Shown here in pieces: positions 9,113 through 17,887 of a stretch of 64,000 bases of DNA; position 1 is the stretch's first letter; each line of letters starts with the position of its first letter. The DNA lies in the NCBI GenBank assembly GCA_050187175.1, contig JBFWXS010000003.1, positions 62,001-126,000 on the forward strand. The letters are read 5' to 3'. The notes beneath the pieces were generated by a model. It was not told the origin of the DNA. It made no database searches and saw only the letters and a program-made list of their open reading frames with translations. This DNA comes from Zeimonas sp050187175 (GTDB lineage: Bacteria > Pseudomonadota > Gammaproteobacteria > Burkholderiales > Burkholderiaceae_E). The position numbers and the translations under genes were made by a program.

Positions 9113-9951
9113 TGCAGCCCCAGGAAGCGCGCTGCGTTCGTGTACAGCCATTTCTCCCTCACTTCGTCCTTCATCGGCAGGGCCATGAATTCCTGCACGG
9201 CGCGTTCGACCGGCTGCATCGGAAACGAGGTGCCGAACATCATCTGGTCCTGCAGTACCGTGCTGCCGTATTGCAGCAGCGGTTCGTAGCCGGAATGCTC
9301 GACCGCCAGGTAACGGGGGCGCACGGCGGACACCGCGATCGACAGCCGACGATGCCGCCAGGCCACGCCTATCAGCTCATGCACCCACGGCCAGCCTGGC
9401 GGCGAGGCGACGACGCGCAGGCCCGGCACGTTGACCATCACCTCGTCCAGCAGCAGCGGCCGGCCGTGCGCCATCAGGCAGTCGGTGGAGAAGTTGATGC
9501 CGCAGTGGATGTTGACGGGAATGTCGAGTTCGACGCAGGCTTGGTACAGCGGATACATCTTGGGATCGTTGATCGCCAGCTTGTGCTCGAAGCACTGCAG
9601 GTTCAGGCCGCGCAGGCCCAGCTCGCGCACCGCGTGGTGCAGCTCCTGCACCGCCGCCTCACCCTTGTGCGGGTCGACGCCGGCCCAGCCGATGAAGCGC
9701 GGTCCGTGCGCGGCGCAGAAGGCGGCCACCGCTTCGTTCGGCACCTTCAGGCCGAAGGTGCTCTGCACATCCTTGGCCTTGATCACGACGTGTTCGGCGC
9801 CGACTCGCTGATAGGCCTCCAGGTAGTCGGCGAGGTCGGCGCTGACCGCCGACTCGCTGGCTTGGTAGACGCGGCGATAGTTGCTCAGGTGCGAGGCTTG
9901 CGCACCGAACTCGGCGAGCGGCGGACGGCTGTTGAAGTCGATCAGCTTCAT
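9109..9951 (-). CDS. Amidohydrolase-like (PF04909-type) protein lacking most metal ligands
   Basis: The 280-residue product has the TIM-barrel pattern of the ACMSD-type amidohydrolases, including NIHCGIN (His149) and a final NAARFLGLQ. The usual N-terminal His-x-His is replaced by IDFNSRPP (residues 4-11), the GHxGxPW-like segment reads SPPGWPW, and the GTDFP Asp is Ser242 (GTSFP). Metal-dependent hydrolysis by the usual mechanism is therefore doubtful, although 'IDFxxRPP' proteins may form a clade of their own. It is the first gene of the minus-strand set leading into hyuAB and faces the LysR gene across a 66-base gap. Confidence 0.75.
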   Translation of the reverse strand: MKLIDFNSRPPLAEFGAQASHLSNYRRVYQASESAVSADLADYLEAYQRVGAEHVVIKAKDVQSTFGLKVPNEAVAAFCAAHGPRFIGWAGVDPHKGEAAVQELHHAVRELGLRGLNLQCFEHKLAINDPKMYPLYQACVELDIPVNIHCGINFSTDCLMAHGRPLLLDEVMVNVPGLRVVASPPGWPWVHELIGVAWRHRRLSIAVSAVRPRYLAVEHSGYEPLLQYGSTVLQDQMMFGTSFPMQPVERAVQEFMALPMKDEVREKWLYTNAARFLGLQ

Positions 9952-9985
9952 ATCGCGCCGATTATGCGGCGCGCCGTCTATACTG

Positions 9986-10008
9986 GGAGTACCTGAATTC
10001 GATACTCC
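9986..10008. promoter_or_regulatory. LysR-type operator, GGAGTA-N11-TACTCC
   Basis: A perfect 6-base inverted repeat with an 11-base spacer lies in the 66-base gap between the divergent amidohydrolase-like and LysR genes. It has the T-N11-A geometry of LysR recognition sites. It is probably bound by the regulator starting at 10018, controlling both directions. Confidence 0.7.
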
Positions 10009-10017
10009 AGGTTATAG

Positions 10018-11019
10018 ATGAACCTGCGCCAGCTTGAGATCTTCGAGGCCGTGATGCGCACCGGTTCGGTGAGCCAGGCGGCGCGCGCGCTGAGCATTTC
10101 GCAGCCGGCGATCAGCAAGTCGCTGCGGCTGGCCGAGCAGGCCGCCGGCTTCGTCCTGTTCCGCCGCGTGCACGGGCGCCTGTTTCCCAGCCCCGAAGCG
10201 GAGGCGCTGCTGCCCCAGGTCGAGCGCGTGCGCAGCGATCTGGGTGCGGTCTCGCTGCTGATCCGTCAGCTGCATGACGGCAACGCCGGCAGCATCACCG
10301 TAGCGGCCGTGCCGTCGATCGCCCATGCGTTCCTGACGCCGGCTGTCGCGGCGTTCAGCCGCGAGCGGCCGAACATCCGGCTCGAGATGCTGGTGCTGCC
10401 TACCAATCTCGTCGCCGACCGCGTGGCGCACAGCCAGGCCGACTTCGGGCTCGTCTACCAGCCGACCGACAATCCGTATCTGGACGGCGACGTCGTCTGC
10501 CAGGCCGAGTGTGTCTGCATCATGCCGAACCGCCACCCGCTGGCGCGGCGCAAGACGGTGAATGCCCGCGATCTGCAGAAATCGCGGCTGATCTGCTATC
10601 GCGAAGACACCGACATCGGCTGGCTGTTCCGCAGGGCCTTGAGCGCCGCCGGCGACCGGCGCGACGTCGACCTCGTCGTCAACCAGGCGCAGCAGGCGCT
10701 GGATCTGGTCGAGGCCGGCGCCGGCGTCGCCGTGATCGATCCGTTCGTGCTGGTCGGCCAGCCGGCCCGTCCGTCGCTGACAGCATTGCCGTTCCGGCCG
10801 ATGATTCCGAACCGGCTGCGCATCATCCGCGCGCGCGAGCGGCCGCGCTCACGCGCCGCTGCTCATCTCGAACGGATGGTGCGCAATTCGATCCTGAAGC
10901 TGGTGCGCGAGTCGCCGCTGATTCCGTCGCCGCGCGGTGCGCGCGCCGGCGACGCGGTCGGCGCGGCGGCCGGTACGACGGCGACGCCCAAGCGGCGTCG
11001 AAGGGCCACAGATCCTTGA
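10018..11019 (+). CDS. LysR-family transcriptional regulator
   Basis: This 333-residue protein has an N-terminal winged helix-turn-helix (residues 1-60, with GSVSQAARALSISQPAISKSLRLAEQ) and a periplasmic-binding-like effector domain (FLTPAVAAFSRERPNIRLE...). It is divergent from the hyuAB/Bug/ligase cluster, and a LysR-type palindrome lies just before its start. It is therefore the probable regulator of that cluster, with a pathway acid or its CoA ester as the likely inducer. About 45 residues at the C-terminus are basic and rich in Arg and Ala, longer than most family members. Confidence 0.92.
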   Translation: MNLRQLEIFEAVMRTGSVSQAARALSISQPAISKSLRLAEQAAGFVLFRRVHGRLFPSPEAEALLPQVERVRSDLGAVSLLIRQLHDGNAGSITVAAVPSIAHAFLTPAVAAFSRERPNIRLEMLVLPTNLVADRVAHSQADFGLVYQPTDNPYLDGDVVCQAECVCIMPNRHPLARRKTVNARDLQKSRLICYREDTDIGWLFRRALSAAGDRRDVDLVVNQAQQALDLVEAGAGVAVIDPFVLVGQPARPSLTALPFRPMIPNRLRIIRARERPRSRAAAHLERMVRNSILKLVRESPLIPSPRGARAGDAVGAAAGTTATPKRRRRATDP

Positions 11020-11073
11020 GGCGGCGGTGGGTACGGTTCAGAATTGCCGGTCGACAGTCACAAGGAGTGTGCT

Positions 11074-11631
11074 ATGTCTTCAAAGATGATCGATGTCGAT
11101 CTCGGCAAACTTGAGATGGCCCTCGATTGGGTGTCGTACGCCTACGGACTCGACAATGGCGCGTTCATCTCGAAAATCGACGGTTCGATCCACTACACGG
11201 GCGAGGAGGAGGGTCTGCTCGACGAAGAAGCTCCGGACGACATCGACGATCCGGACCGCTACTGGTCGGTGCCGGACACGCGCGCGCTCGGGCTCGGTTC
11301 CTCGCTGGTTTTCCGGTACATCGAGGAGATGCTGCCGGACGACTACGAGACGGTGCGGGGATTCTTCCGCCGTAAAGGGGCCTACGGGCGGTTTAAGGAC
11401 CTGCTGGATCGCCGCGGCCACCTCGACCGCTGGTACGAGTTCAGCAATCGCGCCACCGAGGAGGCCTTGAGGGAATGGGCCGAGGAGTGCGGGTTTCGTG
11501 TCGTCAAGGCAGCGCCGGGAGCGAGAGCGCACGAAGGAGGCCGGGCCGTTGAGGGCCGGCCGGGCCAGCCGGGCCAGCCGAGCGAGCAGGGCGAACCGGG
11601 TGGGGGCGAGTCCGGTGGGGGCGAGCCCTGA
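11074..11631 (+). CDS. UPF0158-family protein of unknown function
   Basis: The 185-residue cytoplasmic protein matches the UPF0158 pattern: an acidic N-terminal half, then a charged C-terminal half with FFRRKGAYGRFKDLLDRRGHLDRWYEFSNRATEEALREWAEE. No enzymatic role is established for this family. The ATG at 11074 has AAGGAG 8 bases upstream. The last 40 or so residues form a Gly/Pro/Gln-rich low-complexity tail absent from typical members. It follows the LysR gene by 54 bases and may share its transcript. Confidence 0.7.
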   Translation: MSSKMIDVDLGKLEMALDWVSYAYGLDNGAFISKIDGSIHYTGEEEGLLDEEAPDDIDDPDRYWSVPDTRALGLGSSLVFRYIEEMLPDDYETVRGFFRRKGAYGRFKDLLDRRGHLDRWYEFSNRATEEALREWAEECGFRVVKAAPGARAHEGGRAVEGRPGQPGQPSEQGEPGGGESGGGEP

Positions 11632-11658
11632 GCGGCTGTCCGGCTTGCTCCGCGCTAC

Positions 11659-12399
11659 TCATGCGCCGGCGAACAAGCGCTCGACGTCGGCGCGCAAGGT
11701 CTGCAGCGCCTTGGCGTGCTCGCGCTGCGCCGCCCGCATGCGCGGCAGCGGTCCGGCGATGGCGACCGCCACGAACGAGGGGCCCAGCTGCACCGGTACG
11801 GCGATCGCCCCTATGTCGCTGAAGTAGTCGCCCTCGGTGGCGAACCAGCCGCGTGCGATGCCGGCGCGAAGCGCCTCCTTCAGTGCCCGGCGCGAGGTCT
11901 TGGTGGCGGGAGTGCGGCGATCGAGCTGTAGCTGCGCGATGGTGGCCTCGCGCTCGGCCGGCGGCAGCACGGAAAGCAGCGCCTGGCCCACGGCGGTGGA
12001 ATGCAGCGGCCGCGTGTCGCCCACCTTGACGATGAAGCGCAGGCTCTGGTTGCTCTCGACCATCTCGGTGTAGATGGCGCCGCGGCCGGCGCGCTGGGCC
12101 ACCAGCACGGTCTCCTGCGACTGATCGCGCAGCTCGGCCAGTCGCGGCGGCAGCCAGGCGGGCAGCACGTCGTATCGGTTGATCTCGCGGCCCAGATGCT
12201 CGATGCGCTGCGTCGGGTAGTAGCCGGCCAGGCCCCTCAGCTCGATCAGGTAGCCGCGCGATTCCAGCGCCTTGACCAGTCCGTGGCAGGTCGATACCGG
12301 GATGCCGATCTCGCGTGCGAGCTCGGACACGTTCAGCGGCCGGCGCACGCGGGCGAAGGTTTCGATGATGTCCAGCAGTCGTCGGGCGGCGCGCGGCAT
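11659..12399 (-). CDS. IclR-family transcriptional regulator (last gene of the TRAP operon)
   Basis: The 246-residue protein has the IclR layout: an N-terminal winged HTH (LNVSELAREIGIPVSTCHGLVKALESRGYL, about residues 22-51) and a C-terminal ligand-binding domain (RPLHSTAVGQALLSVLP). It starts 13 bases after the ligase stop, so it ends the long minus-strand operon. This suggests autoregulation by a product of the operon. Another IclR gene (24350-25099) lies just upstream of the operon promoter, so either could be the controlling factor. Confidence 0.9.
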   Translation of the reverse strand: MPRAARRLLDIIETFARVRRPLNVSELAREIGIPVSTCHGLVKALESRGYLIELRGLAGYYPTQRIEHLGREINRYDVLPAWLPPRLAELRDQSQETVLVAQRAGRGAIYTEMVESNQSLRFIVKVGDTRPLHSTAVGQALLSVLPPAEREATIAQLQLDRRTPATKTSRRALKEALRAGIARGWFATEGDYFSDIGAIAVPVQLGPSFVAVAIAGPLPRMRAAQREHAKALQTLRADVERLFAGA

Positions 12400-12412
12400 G
12401 TCGGCAATGATG

Positions 12413-13945
12413 TCAGGAGGCGGCGGTACCCCGCCGCGCCTGTTCGATGAGGGGGCGCAGGTCGATCAGGTCGCCGCGGGTCTGCTTGAGCTGGAAGCGC
12501 TGCACCTTTTCGGTCCCGGTCTTGGGGATGGACTGTACCAACTCCAGCATGCGCGGCATTTTGTAGACCGGCAGCTTGCCCATCAGATGACGCACCAGCG
12601 CGGCGGGCTCCAGGCCGGGTCGCGGCACTGCTACGAGTTTGATCTCCTCTTCCAGGATGTCGTCGGCCACGCCCACCGCGGCGCAGTCGGCAACGCCGCC
12701 GAAGCTCAGCGCCGCGAGCTCGATCTCCACCGGCGAGATCATTTCGCCGGCGCGGCGGATCAGCTCCTTGCTGCGGCCCTCGAAGTGGAAGAATCCGTCC
12801 GCGTCGCGGCGGCCCAGGTCGCCGGTATGGAACCACAGGTTCGACGAGGCCTTGATCATCTCCTCGGGCTGGTTGTAGTAGCCGGCGGTAAGCACGAAGG
12901 GTTCGCGTGGGCGCACCGCGATCTCGCCGATGCAGCCGGGCCCGAGCGGGCGGTCGTCGGCGTCGAGGATGGCTACTTCGACGTCATCGCGCGCGGCGCC
13001 TATCGAGCCGAGCTTGCGCCGCTCGCGCGTGTTCATGGTGACCATGCCGCCGGTCTCGGTCATGCCGTACAGCTCGTGCACGCTGATGCCCAGGGCGGCC
13101 TCGATGCGCGTCCATACCGGCAGCGGCGCGCCGCCGCCGACGCACCAGCGCAGCCCGGTGGCCTGGGGCTGGTCACCGAACTGCTTGGCCAGGATGCTGA
13201 GCACCGTGCCCACGTAGGTGAAGCCGCTTGCTCCGCAGGCGGCCGCCTGCTGAACGAAGTTCGATGCCGAGAAGCGCGGGCACAGCACGATCGAGCAGGC
13301 GGCCGTGAGCGCCGCCATCACCGCGTACATCTGCGGATTGGCGTGCGACAGCGGCAGGAACACCATGATGCGATCGTCCGACGTGATGCCTATGCCCTGC
13401 ACGATGCGTTCGCCTATCGCGAGGTATGAACGATTGGTGATGAGCGCACCCTTGGGCCGTCCGGTGGTGCCTGACGTGTACAGGATGCTGGCGATGGTCG
13501 ACGCCTTGGCCGCCACCGGGGCCAGCGGCATCAGCGCCGAGGTCTGCGCCTGCAGCGCGGGCTCGTCCAGGCAGACGAAGCGGCAGCGGCCTTGGGGATC
13601 GGCCAGCTCGCGCATCGGTTCGGCGTCGCGGTCGGACACCAGCAGTTTCGCGCCGCTGTGCTCGATCAGGTAGGCCAGGTTCTCGGCGTTCGTTTCGGGA
13701 TGGATGGGGACCGGGATGGCGCCCAGCGCCATCGCGCCCAGCCAGACGTACAGGAACAGCGGCCGGTTGCCGGCCAGCAGCAGCACGCGATCGCCGGGAG
13801 CTGCGCCGGCCTCGCGCAGCCAGGCGGCGGTGCGGCAGGCCTGCTCGTAGCACTGGGCGAAGCTGAGCTCGGCGGCCCCGTCGAGGCCGCGCAGCATCAC
13901 GGCATGCGGCTGCTGCCGAGCCAGGGTTGCGAGTCTCGAAAGCAC
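12413..13945 (-). CDS. Acyl-CoA ligase (AMP-forming)
   Basis: This is a 510-residue adenylate-forming CoA ligase. It carries the ATP loop LYTSGTTGRPKG (residues 155-166), the A5 motif ELYGMTETGG, the hinge WFHTGDLGRRDADGFFHFEGRSKELIRRAGE and a C-terminal PKTGTEKVQR with the catalytic Lys. It is the second ligase of the operon (the other is at 16148-17887). Two ligases suggest that either a second acid is produced further down the pathway or the substrate range is broad. It begins 3 bases after the acyl-CoA dehydrogenase stop. Confidence 0.88.
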   Translation of the reverse strand: MLSRLATLARQQPHAVMLRGLDGAAELSFAQCYEQACRTAAWLREAGAAPGDRVLLLAGNRPLFLYVWLGAMALGAIPVPIHPETNAENLAYLIEHSGAKLLVSDRDAEPMRELADPQGRCRFVCLDEPALQAQTSALMPLAPVAAKASTIASILYTSGTTGRPKGALITNRSYLAIGERIVQGIGITSDDRIMVFLPLSHANPQMYAVMAALTAACSIVLCPRFSASNFVQQAAACGASGFTYVGTVLSILAKQFGDQPQATGLRWCVGGGAPLPVWTRIEAALGISVHELYGMTETGGMVTMNTRERRKLGSIGAARDDVEVAILDADDRPLGPGCIGEIAVRPREPFVLTAGYYNQPEEMIKASSNLWFHTGDLGRRDADGFFHFEGRSKELIRRAGEMISPVEIELAALSFGGVADCAAVGVADDILEEEIKLVAVPRPGLEPAALVRHLMGKLPVYKMPRMLELVQSIPKTGTEKVQRFQLKQTRGDLIDLRPLIEQARRGTAAS

Positions 13946-13948
13946 GCG

Positions 13949-15106
13949 TCAGGCTCCCGTGTCCATCCGTGAAAGCAGCTTGCCTATCGTATTGCGCAGC
14001 ACTTCACTGGAGCCGCCTGCGATTTCGTAGGCCTTCGCGTCGCGCAGATAGCGGCCGAACGGAGAAGTGGTGCGCACGCCGTGAGCGCCGCACACCTGCA
14101 CTGCCATCGATGCCACGTCGGTGGCCAGCGCGCTGGCCACGAGCTTGGCCTCGCTGGCCCAGCGGGCGATGTCCTCACCTGCGTCCAGCGCATCGGCGGC
14201 TCGTGCGCTGAGCAGGCGGGCCGCGTCGAGCCGCGCCAGTGCATCGCTGAAGTACCACTGCACTCCCTGCTTGTCGAACACCGATTCGCCGAACACGATG
14301 CGCCGCCGCGCGTGCGCGAACGCCCCGTCGAACGCGGCGCGCGCGATGCCCAGGCTGATGCCGGCGGCCATCGTGCGTGAATAGTCCAGTACGGTCACTG
14401 CCTGGCGCACGCCCTTGCCTTCCTCGCCGACCAGATGGTCCGCGGGCACGCGCACGTCCTGCAGCACCAGGTCCACGTGCGGTCCGTTGCGCAGGCCGAA
14501 GGTCGCCGTGCTGTGCCCTTCGCGGCAGGACACGCCCGGCGTGTCGCGCGGCACCAGGAAGACCGAGACGCCGGCCGGCGCCTGTGCCAGGATGACGAAC
14601 AGCTCGGCTGCCGAGCCGGAGGTGATGAAGGCCTTCTCGCCGTCGAGGACCCAGCCGTCGCCGTCGGGTCGCGCCTGCGTGTCCAGCGTGCGGATGTCGC
14701 TGCCGTGGTTGGCTTCGGTCAGCGCATAGGAGCTGATCAGGCCGCCGGCCAGCGCGCGCAGGTAGCGGTCGCGTACCCGCGGCACGGCATACAGGCGCAG
14801 CATCATCTGCGCCTGGAAGATGGTGATCAGGCTGATGCCGACGGCTGCGCTGTGATATGACGCCTCCTCGAACACGTCCAGCAGATGGCGGAAGCCGCGT
14901 CCGCCGCCGCCGGATTCGCGCGGCAGCGCGATGCCTGTGTAGCCTGCGTTTGCCAGCGCGCGGATCGGCTCGACCGGATAGATGTCGCGGGCGTCGATAT
15001 CCTCGGCCGCAGGCCCGATCCGGGCTGCGGCGAAAGCTCGCAGTCCGGCGCAGAAGCCGGGATCGCTGTACGGCTGCCACAGCGCGCCGTCGGCGGCCAG
15101 CGTCAT
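13949..15106 (-). CDS. Acyl-CoA dehydrogenase
   Basis: The roughly 385-residue FAD enzyme would introduce a 2,3-double bond into an acyl-CoA. It has the family landmarks SYALTEANHGSDIRTLDTQA, GWVLDGEKAFITSG and the C-terminal YEIAGGSSEVLRNTIGKLL. The start at 15106 forms ATGA with the stop of the MaoC gene before it, so translation is coupled; upstream in-frame extension is rejected. The enoyl-CoA product is a plausible substrate for the adjacent MaoC pair. Confidence 0.9.
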   Translation of the reverse strand: MTLAADGALWQPYSDPGFCAGLRAFAAARIGPAAEDIDARDIYPVEPIRALANAGYTGIALPRESGGGGRGFRHLLDVFEEASYHSAAVGISLITIFQAQMMLRLYAVPRVRDRYLRALAGGLISSYALTEANHGSDIRTLDTQARPDGDGWVLDGEKAFITSGSAAELFVILAQAPAGVSVFLVPRDTPGVSCREGHSTATFGLRNGPHVDLVLQDVRVPADHLVGEEGKGVRQAVTVLDYSRTMAAGISLGIARAAFDGAFAHARRRIVFGESVFDKQGVQWYFSDALARLDAARLLSARAADALDAGEDIARWASEAKLVASALATDVASMAVQVCGAHGVRTTSPFGRYLRDAKAYEIAGGSSEVLRNTIGKLLSRMDTGA

Positions 15107-15615
15107 GGCGATCCCTCGTTCGCGGCGTCCGGGCGCCCCGCCAGCAGCCGCTTGCACGCATAGGTCATGACCAGCTCGTCGCGCTGGTTGTACACGCTGA
15201 TCAGCGAGCCGACGACCGCCCGGTTGCTGCGCGAGGTCGGCCGGATCTCCGTCACCTGCACCACGCCGCGGACAGTGTCGCCGACCCGCACCGGCGCCTT
15301 GATGTCCTGCTGCATCTCCAGCATCGCCAGCCCCGTGCCCTGGATCATGGACTGCAGGATGAAGCCTTCGATCAGGCAGTAGGTGAGCGCTGCCGGTACC
15401 GGGCGGCCGCCGATCGCGCCGTGCGCGCTGTCGGCTTCCAGGAACATCGCTTCCAGCATGCCGGTCACGCCTATGAAGCCGACCAGGTCCGCTTCGGTGA
15501 CGGTGCGGCGCAGCGTGCGCAGTGTCTGGCCGACGCGCAGGTCCTGCCAATGGAAGCCTTGACCCATCAACGGAGAGTCATGGCCGGGGCTGGGAACAGC
15601 GGGCGTCGCGGTCAT
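15103..15615 (-). CDS. MaoC-like hot-dog protein without hydratase Asp/His (probable structural partner)
   Basis: The 170-residue protein has the MaoC hot-dog fold, but the segment that normally reads GD-x-N-x-x-H reads GMLEAMFLE: Met53 and Phe58 stand where the catalytic Asp and His should be. The neighbouring MaoC (15612-16094) keeps both. A catalytic plus a non-catalytic MaoC is the arrangement of heteromeric enoyl-CoA hydratases such as ChsH1/ChsH2 in steroid side-chain degradation. ATGA overlaps join it to the genes on both sides, which supports complex formation. Being a stand-alone thioesterase-like protein is the alternative. Confidence 0.78.
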   Translation of the reverse strand: MTATPAVPSPGHDSPLMGQGFHWQDLRVGQTLRTLRRTVTEADLVGFIGVTGMLEAMFLEADSAHGAIGGRPVPAALTYCLIEGFILQSMIQGTGLAMLEMQQDIKAPVRVGDTVRGVVQVTEIRPTSRSNRAVVGSLISVYNQRDELVMTYACKRLLAGRPDAANEGSP

Positions 15616-16094
15616 GCGGCGCTCCCGGGGCTGCACAGATACAGCGAACGCACGAGCACCGTCTGCACCGTCTCGCCGCGCTGATTGAAGATCTCGCGCG
15701 CGAAGGTCACCGCGCCGCGTCCGCCCTTGCTGGTCGGCTTCAGCTCGATGACGGTGGCCACCACGTGAATGGTGTCGCCGTGCTTGACCGGCGCGACCGC
15801 GCGCCATTCATCGACGCCCAGCATGGCGACGATGGTGCCGTCGTTGATCCCAAGCTGGCACAGCAGGCCGGCCGCGATCGAGAACACGAGCGGGCCGTGC
15901 GCGATGATCTCGCCGTACGGCTGCTGCCGGCAGAACTCGAAGTCCACGTGCGGCGCGTTGAAATCCCCGCTCAGGCAGGCGAAATTGATGATGTCGGTCT
16001 GGGTGATCGTGCGCCGCGGAGACTCGAAGCGTTCGCCCAGCCGGAATTCGTCGAAGTACTTGCCGCGCGGGCGCGGCCGTGGTGTGGCGTTCAT
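15612..16094 (-). CDS. MaoC-family enoyl-CoA hydratase
   Basis: The 160-residue hot-dog hydratase carries the hydratase-2 motif SGDFNAPHVD with Asp44 and His49 intact and the following YGEIIAHGPLVFS. It would add water to an enoyl-CoA. The ATG at 16094 has GAGGA 8 bases upstream and fits the family N-terminus (GKYFDEFRLGE). An ATG at 16151 overlaps the ligase stop as ATGA, but would add a repetitive, polar 19-residue leader; it remains possible. The stop overlaps the next MaoC start. Confidence 0.85.
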   Translation of the reverse strand: MNATPRPRPRGKYFDEFRLGERFESPRRTITQTDIINFACLSGDFNAPHVDFEFCRQQPYGEIIAHGPLVFSIAAGLLCQLGINDGTIVAMLGVDEWRAVAPVKHGDTIHVVATVIELKPTSKGGRGAVTFAREIFNQRGETVQTVLVRSLYLCSPGSAA

Positions 16095-16147
16095 GCCGTA
16101 TGTCCTCGGTGGAGTCTCGGTTCGTTCATGCTTCGTTCGCGGTTCAT

Positions 16148-17887
16148 TCACGGTTCGTTCGAATCCAGCCGCTGCTGCCGCACGCGGATGCCCGCGGCCT
16201 CGCGGTCCCAGGTGCCGTCGGCCAGGCCCTGCTCGCGCAGCACGAACTTCCGGACCTTGTGGGTAGCGGTGCGCGGCAGCGCGTCCAGCGTGCGCACGTA
16301 GCGCGGGATCATGAAATGCGCCAGGCGCGGCGCGAGGAACTCGAGCAGTCCGGCCGGCGCGAGCGCGGCGCCGGGCTTGAGCGCGATGATGGCCAGCACC
16401 TCGTCCTCGCCGAATTCGCTGGGCACCCCGATCACCGCGGCCTCCTGCACCGCCGGGTGGGCCAGTATCTCGCGCTCGACCTCGGCGGTGGAGATGTTCT
16501 CGCCGCGCCGGCGGATCGCGTCCTTCTTGCGATCGACGAAGAAATAGTCGCCGTCGGCATCGCGGCGGAACAGTTCGCCCGTGTGGAACCAGCCGTTGCG
16601 CCAGGCATCGGCCGTCGCCTGCGGATCACGATGGTAGCCGTGCGACATGGCCCACGGCGAATCGGTGCGCAGCAGCAGCTCGCCCACCTCGCCGTCGGCC
16701 ACGTCGAAATCGTGCGCGTCCACCAGCCGGGCGTGCACTCCCGGGCGCGGCCGGCCGCATACGCCGCCCTTGCGCGGATCGCGCCCCGAGACCAGCGGGT
16801 TGCTGGTCTCGGTCGAGTTGTAGTTGGTATAGGTCGCGACGCCGAAGCGCTCGGCGAAGGCCTGGCCGTCGGCCGGATACGGCACCAGGAAGGCGCTGCG
16901 CAGCGCATGCTCACGCTCGTCCGGAGCGAGCGGCGCCTTCATCAGGAAGCCGATCATCGCCCCCAGCAAGGTGACCGAGGTGCTGCCGGTGTCGCGCACC
17001 GTGCGCCAGAAGTCCTGCGTTCGGAACAGGCTCATCAAGGACAACGAGCCGCCCTTGAGCAGCGTGCCCAGCACGCTCTGCAATCCTCCGGAGTGGAACA
17101 GCGGCAGCGCGACCAGCCGATGATCATCGCCGCCGATCATGTCGCGCCCGCCGAGGGCCATCGATGCGAGATGAAGGTGGCTGGTCAGCACGCCCTTGGA
17201 GTCGCCCGTGGTGCCGGAGGTGTAGACGATGGCCTGCAGGTCCCACGGCCGCATGCGCGGCAGCTCATCCATGGCCGGCGGGGCGCCGTCCAGCGCCTGT
17301 CGGTCCAGGCACTGGACTCGAAGGCCGGCAGGCACAGGCGGAGAGGCAGTGCCGCCGAGTACGACGATGCGCTCGAGCGTCGCTGGGCAGCCGAGGCTCC
17401 TGTTTACGCCGTCGCCATAGCCATTGCCGTCTTCGCCGCCGCCGCCATCGCCGTCTCCGCCGCCGCCATCGCCGCGGTCTCCGCCGCCTTCGTCTTCGCT
17501 GCCTTGTCCGGAGGCCAGGCGCGGCAGCAGCCCGGCATGGATCACCGCCACGCGCGGCGCGGCGTTGGTCAGCGCGTGATGCAGCACGCGGCCGCGCCAG
17601 CCGGTGTTCAGCGGCACGAACACCGCACCCAGCAGCGTCAGCGCGAACCAGCAGCGCACGATATCGGGCCCATTGGGCAGCCACACCGCCACCGTGTCGC
17701 CCTGCGCAACGCCGAGCGCGCGCAGCCCGCCGGCGGTCGACAGCGCCTGAGACAGCGCCTGCGCATAGGTCCACGCGGTGCCGTCGTCGAAGCGGATGAA
17801 CACCTTGTCCGGCAGCTGCGCTGCGCGCGCGCGTAGCGCGGCGCCGAGCACGCAGGCCTCGTCAGGCGGACACGTCGCTGTGCTCAT
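16148..17887 (-). CDS. Acyl-CoA ligase (AMP-forming) with a Gly/Asp-rich insert
   Basis: This 579-residue adenylate-forming CoA ligase has the ATP loop VYTSGTTGDSKG, the hinge GWFHTGELFRRDADGDYFFVDRKKDAIRRRGENIS and a C-terminal PRTATHKVRK with the catalytic Lys. Between the first two subdomains (about residues 126-162) is a low-complexity insert rich in Gly, Asp and Glu that relatives lack; it probably forms a surface loop. The ATG at 17887 lies inside the DUF35 gene end (26-base overlap). A TTG at 17896 is a weaker alternative. It is likely the entry step of the operon's pathway. Confidence 0.88.
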   Translation of the reverse strand: MSTATCPPDEACVLGAALRARAAQLPDKVFIRFDDGTAWTYAQALSQALSTAGGLRALGVAQGDTVAVWLPNGPDIVRCWFALTLLGAVFVPLNTGWRGRVLHHALTNAAPRVAVIHAGLLPRLASGQGSEDEGGGDRGDGGGGDGDGGGGEDGNGYGDGVNRSLGCPATLERIVVLGGTASPPVPAGLRVQCLDRQALDGAPPAMDELPRMRPWDLQAIVYTSGTTGDSKGVLTSHLHLASMALGGRDMIGGDDHRLVALPLFHSGGLQSVLGTLLKGGSLSLMSLFRTQDFWRTVRDTGSTSVTLLGAMIGFLMKAPLAPDEREHALRSAFLVPYPADGQAFAERFGVATYTNYNSTETSNPLVSGRDPRKGGVCGRPRPGVHARLVDAHDFDVADGEVGELLLRTDSPWAMSHGYHRDPQATADAWRNGWFHTGELFRRDADGDYFFVDRKKDAIRRRGENISTAEVEREILAHPAVQEAAVIGVPSEFGEDEVLAIIALKPGAALAPAGLLEFLAPRLAHFMIPRYVRTLDALPRTATHKVRKFVLREQGLADGTWDREAAGIRVRQQRLDSNEP

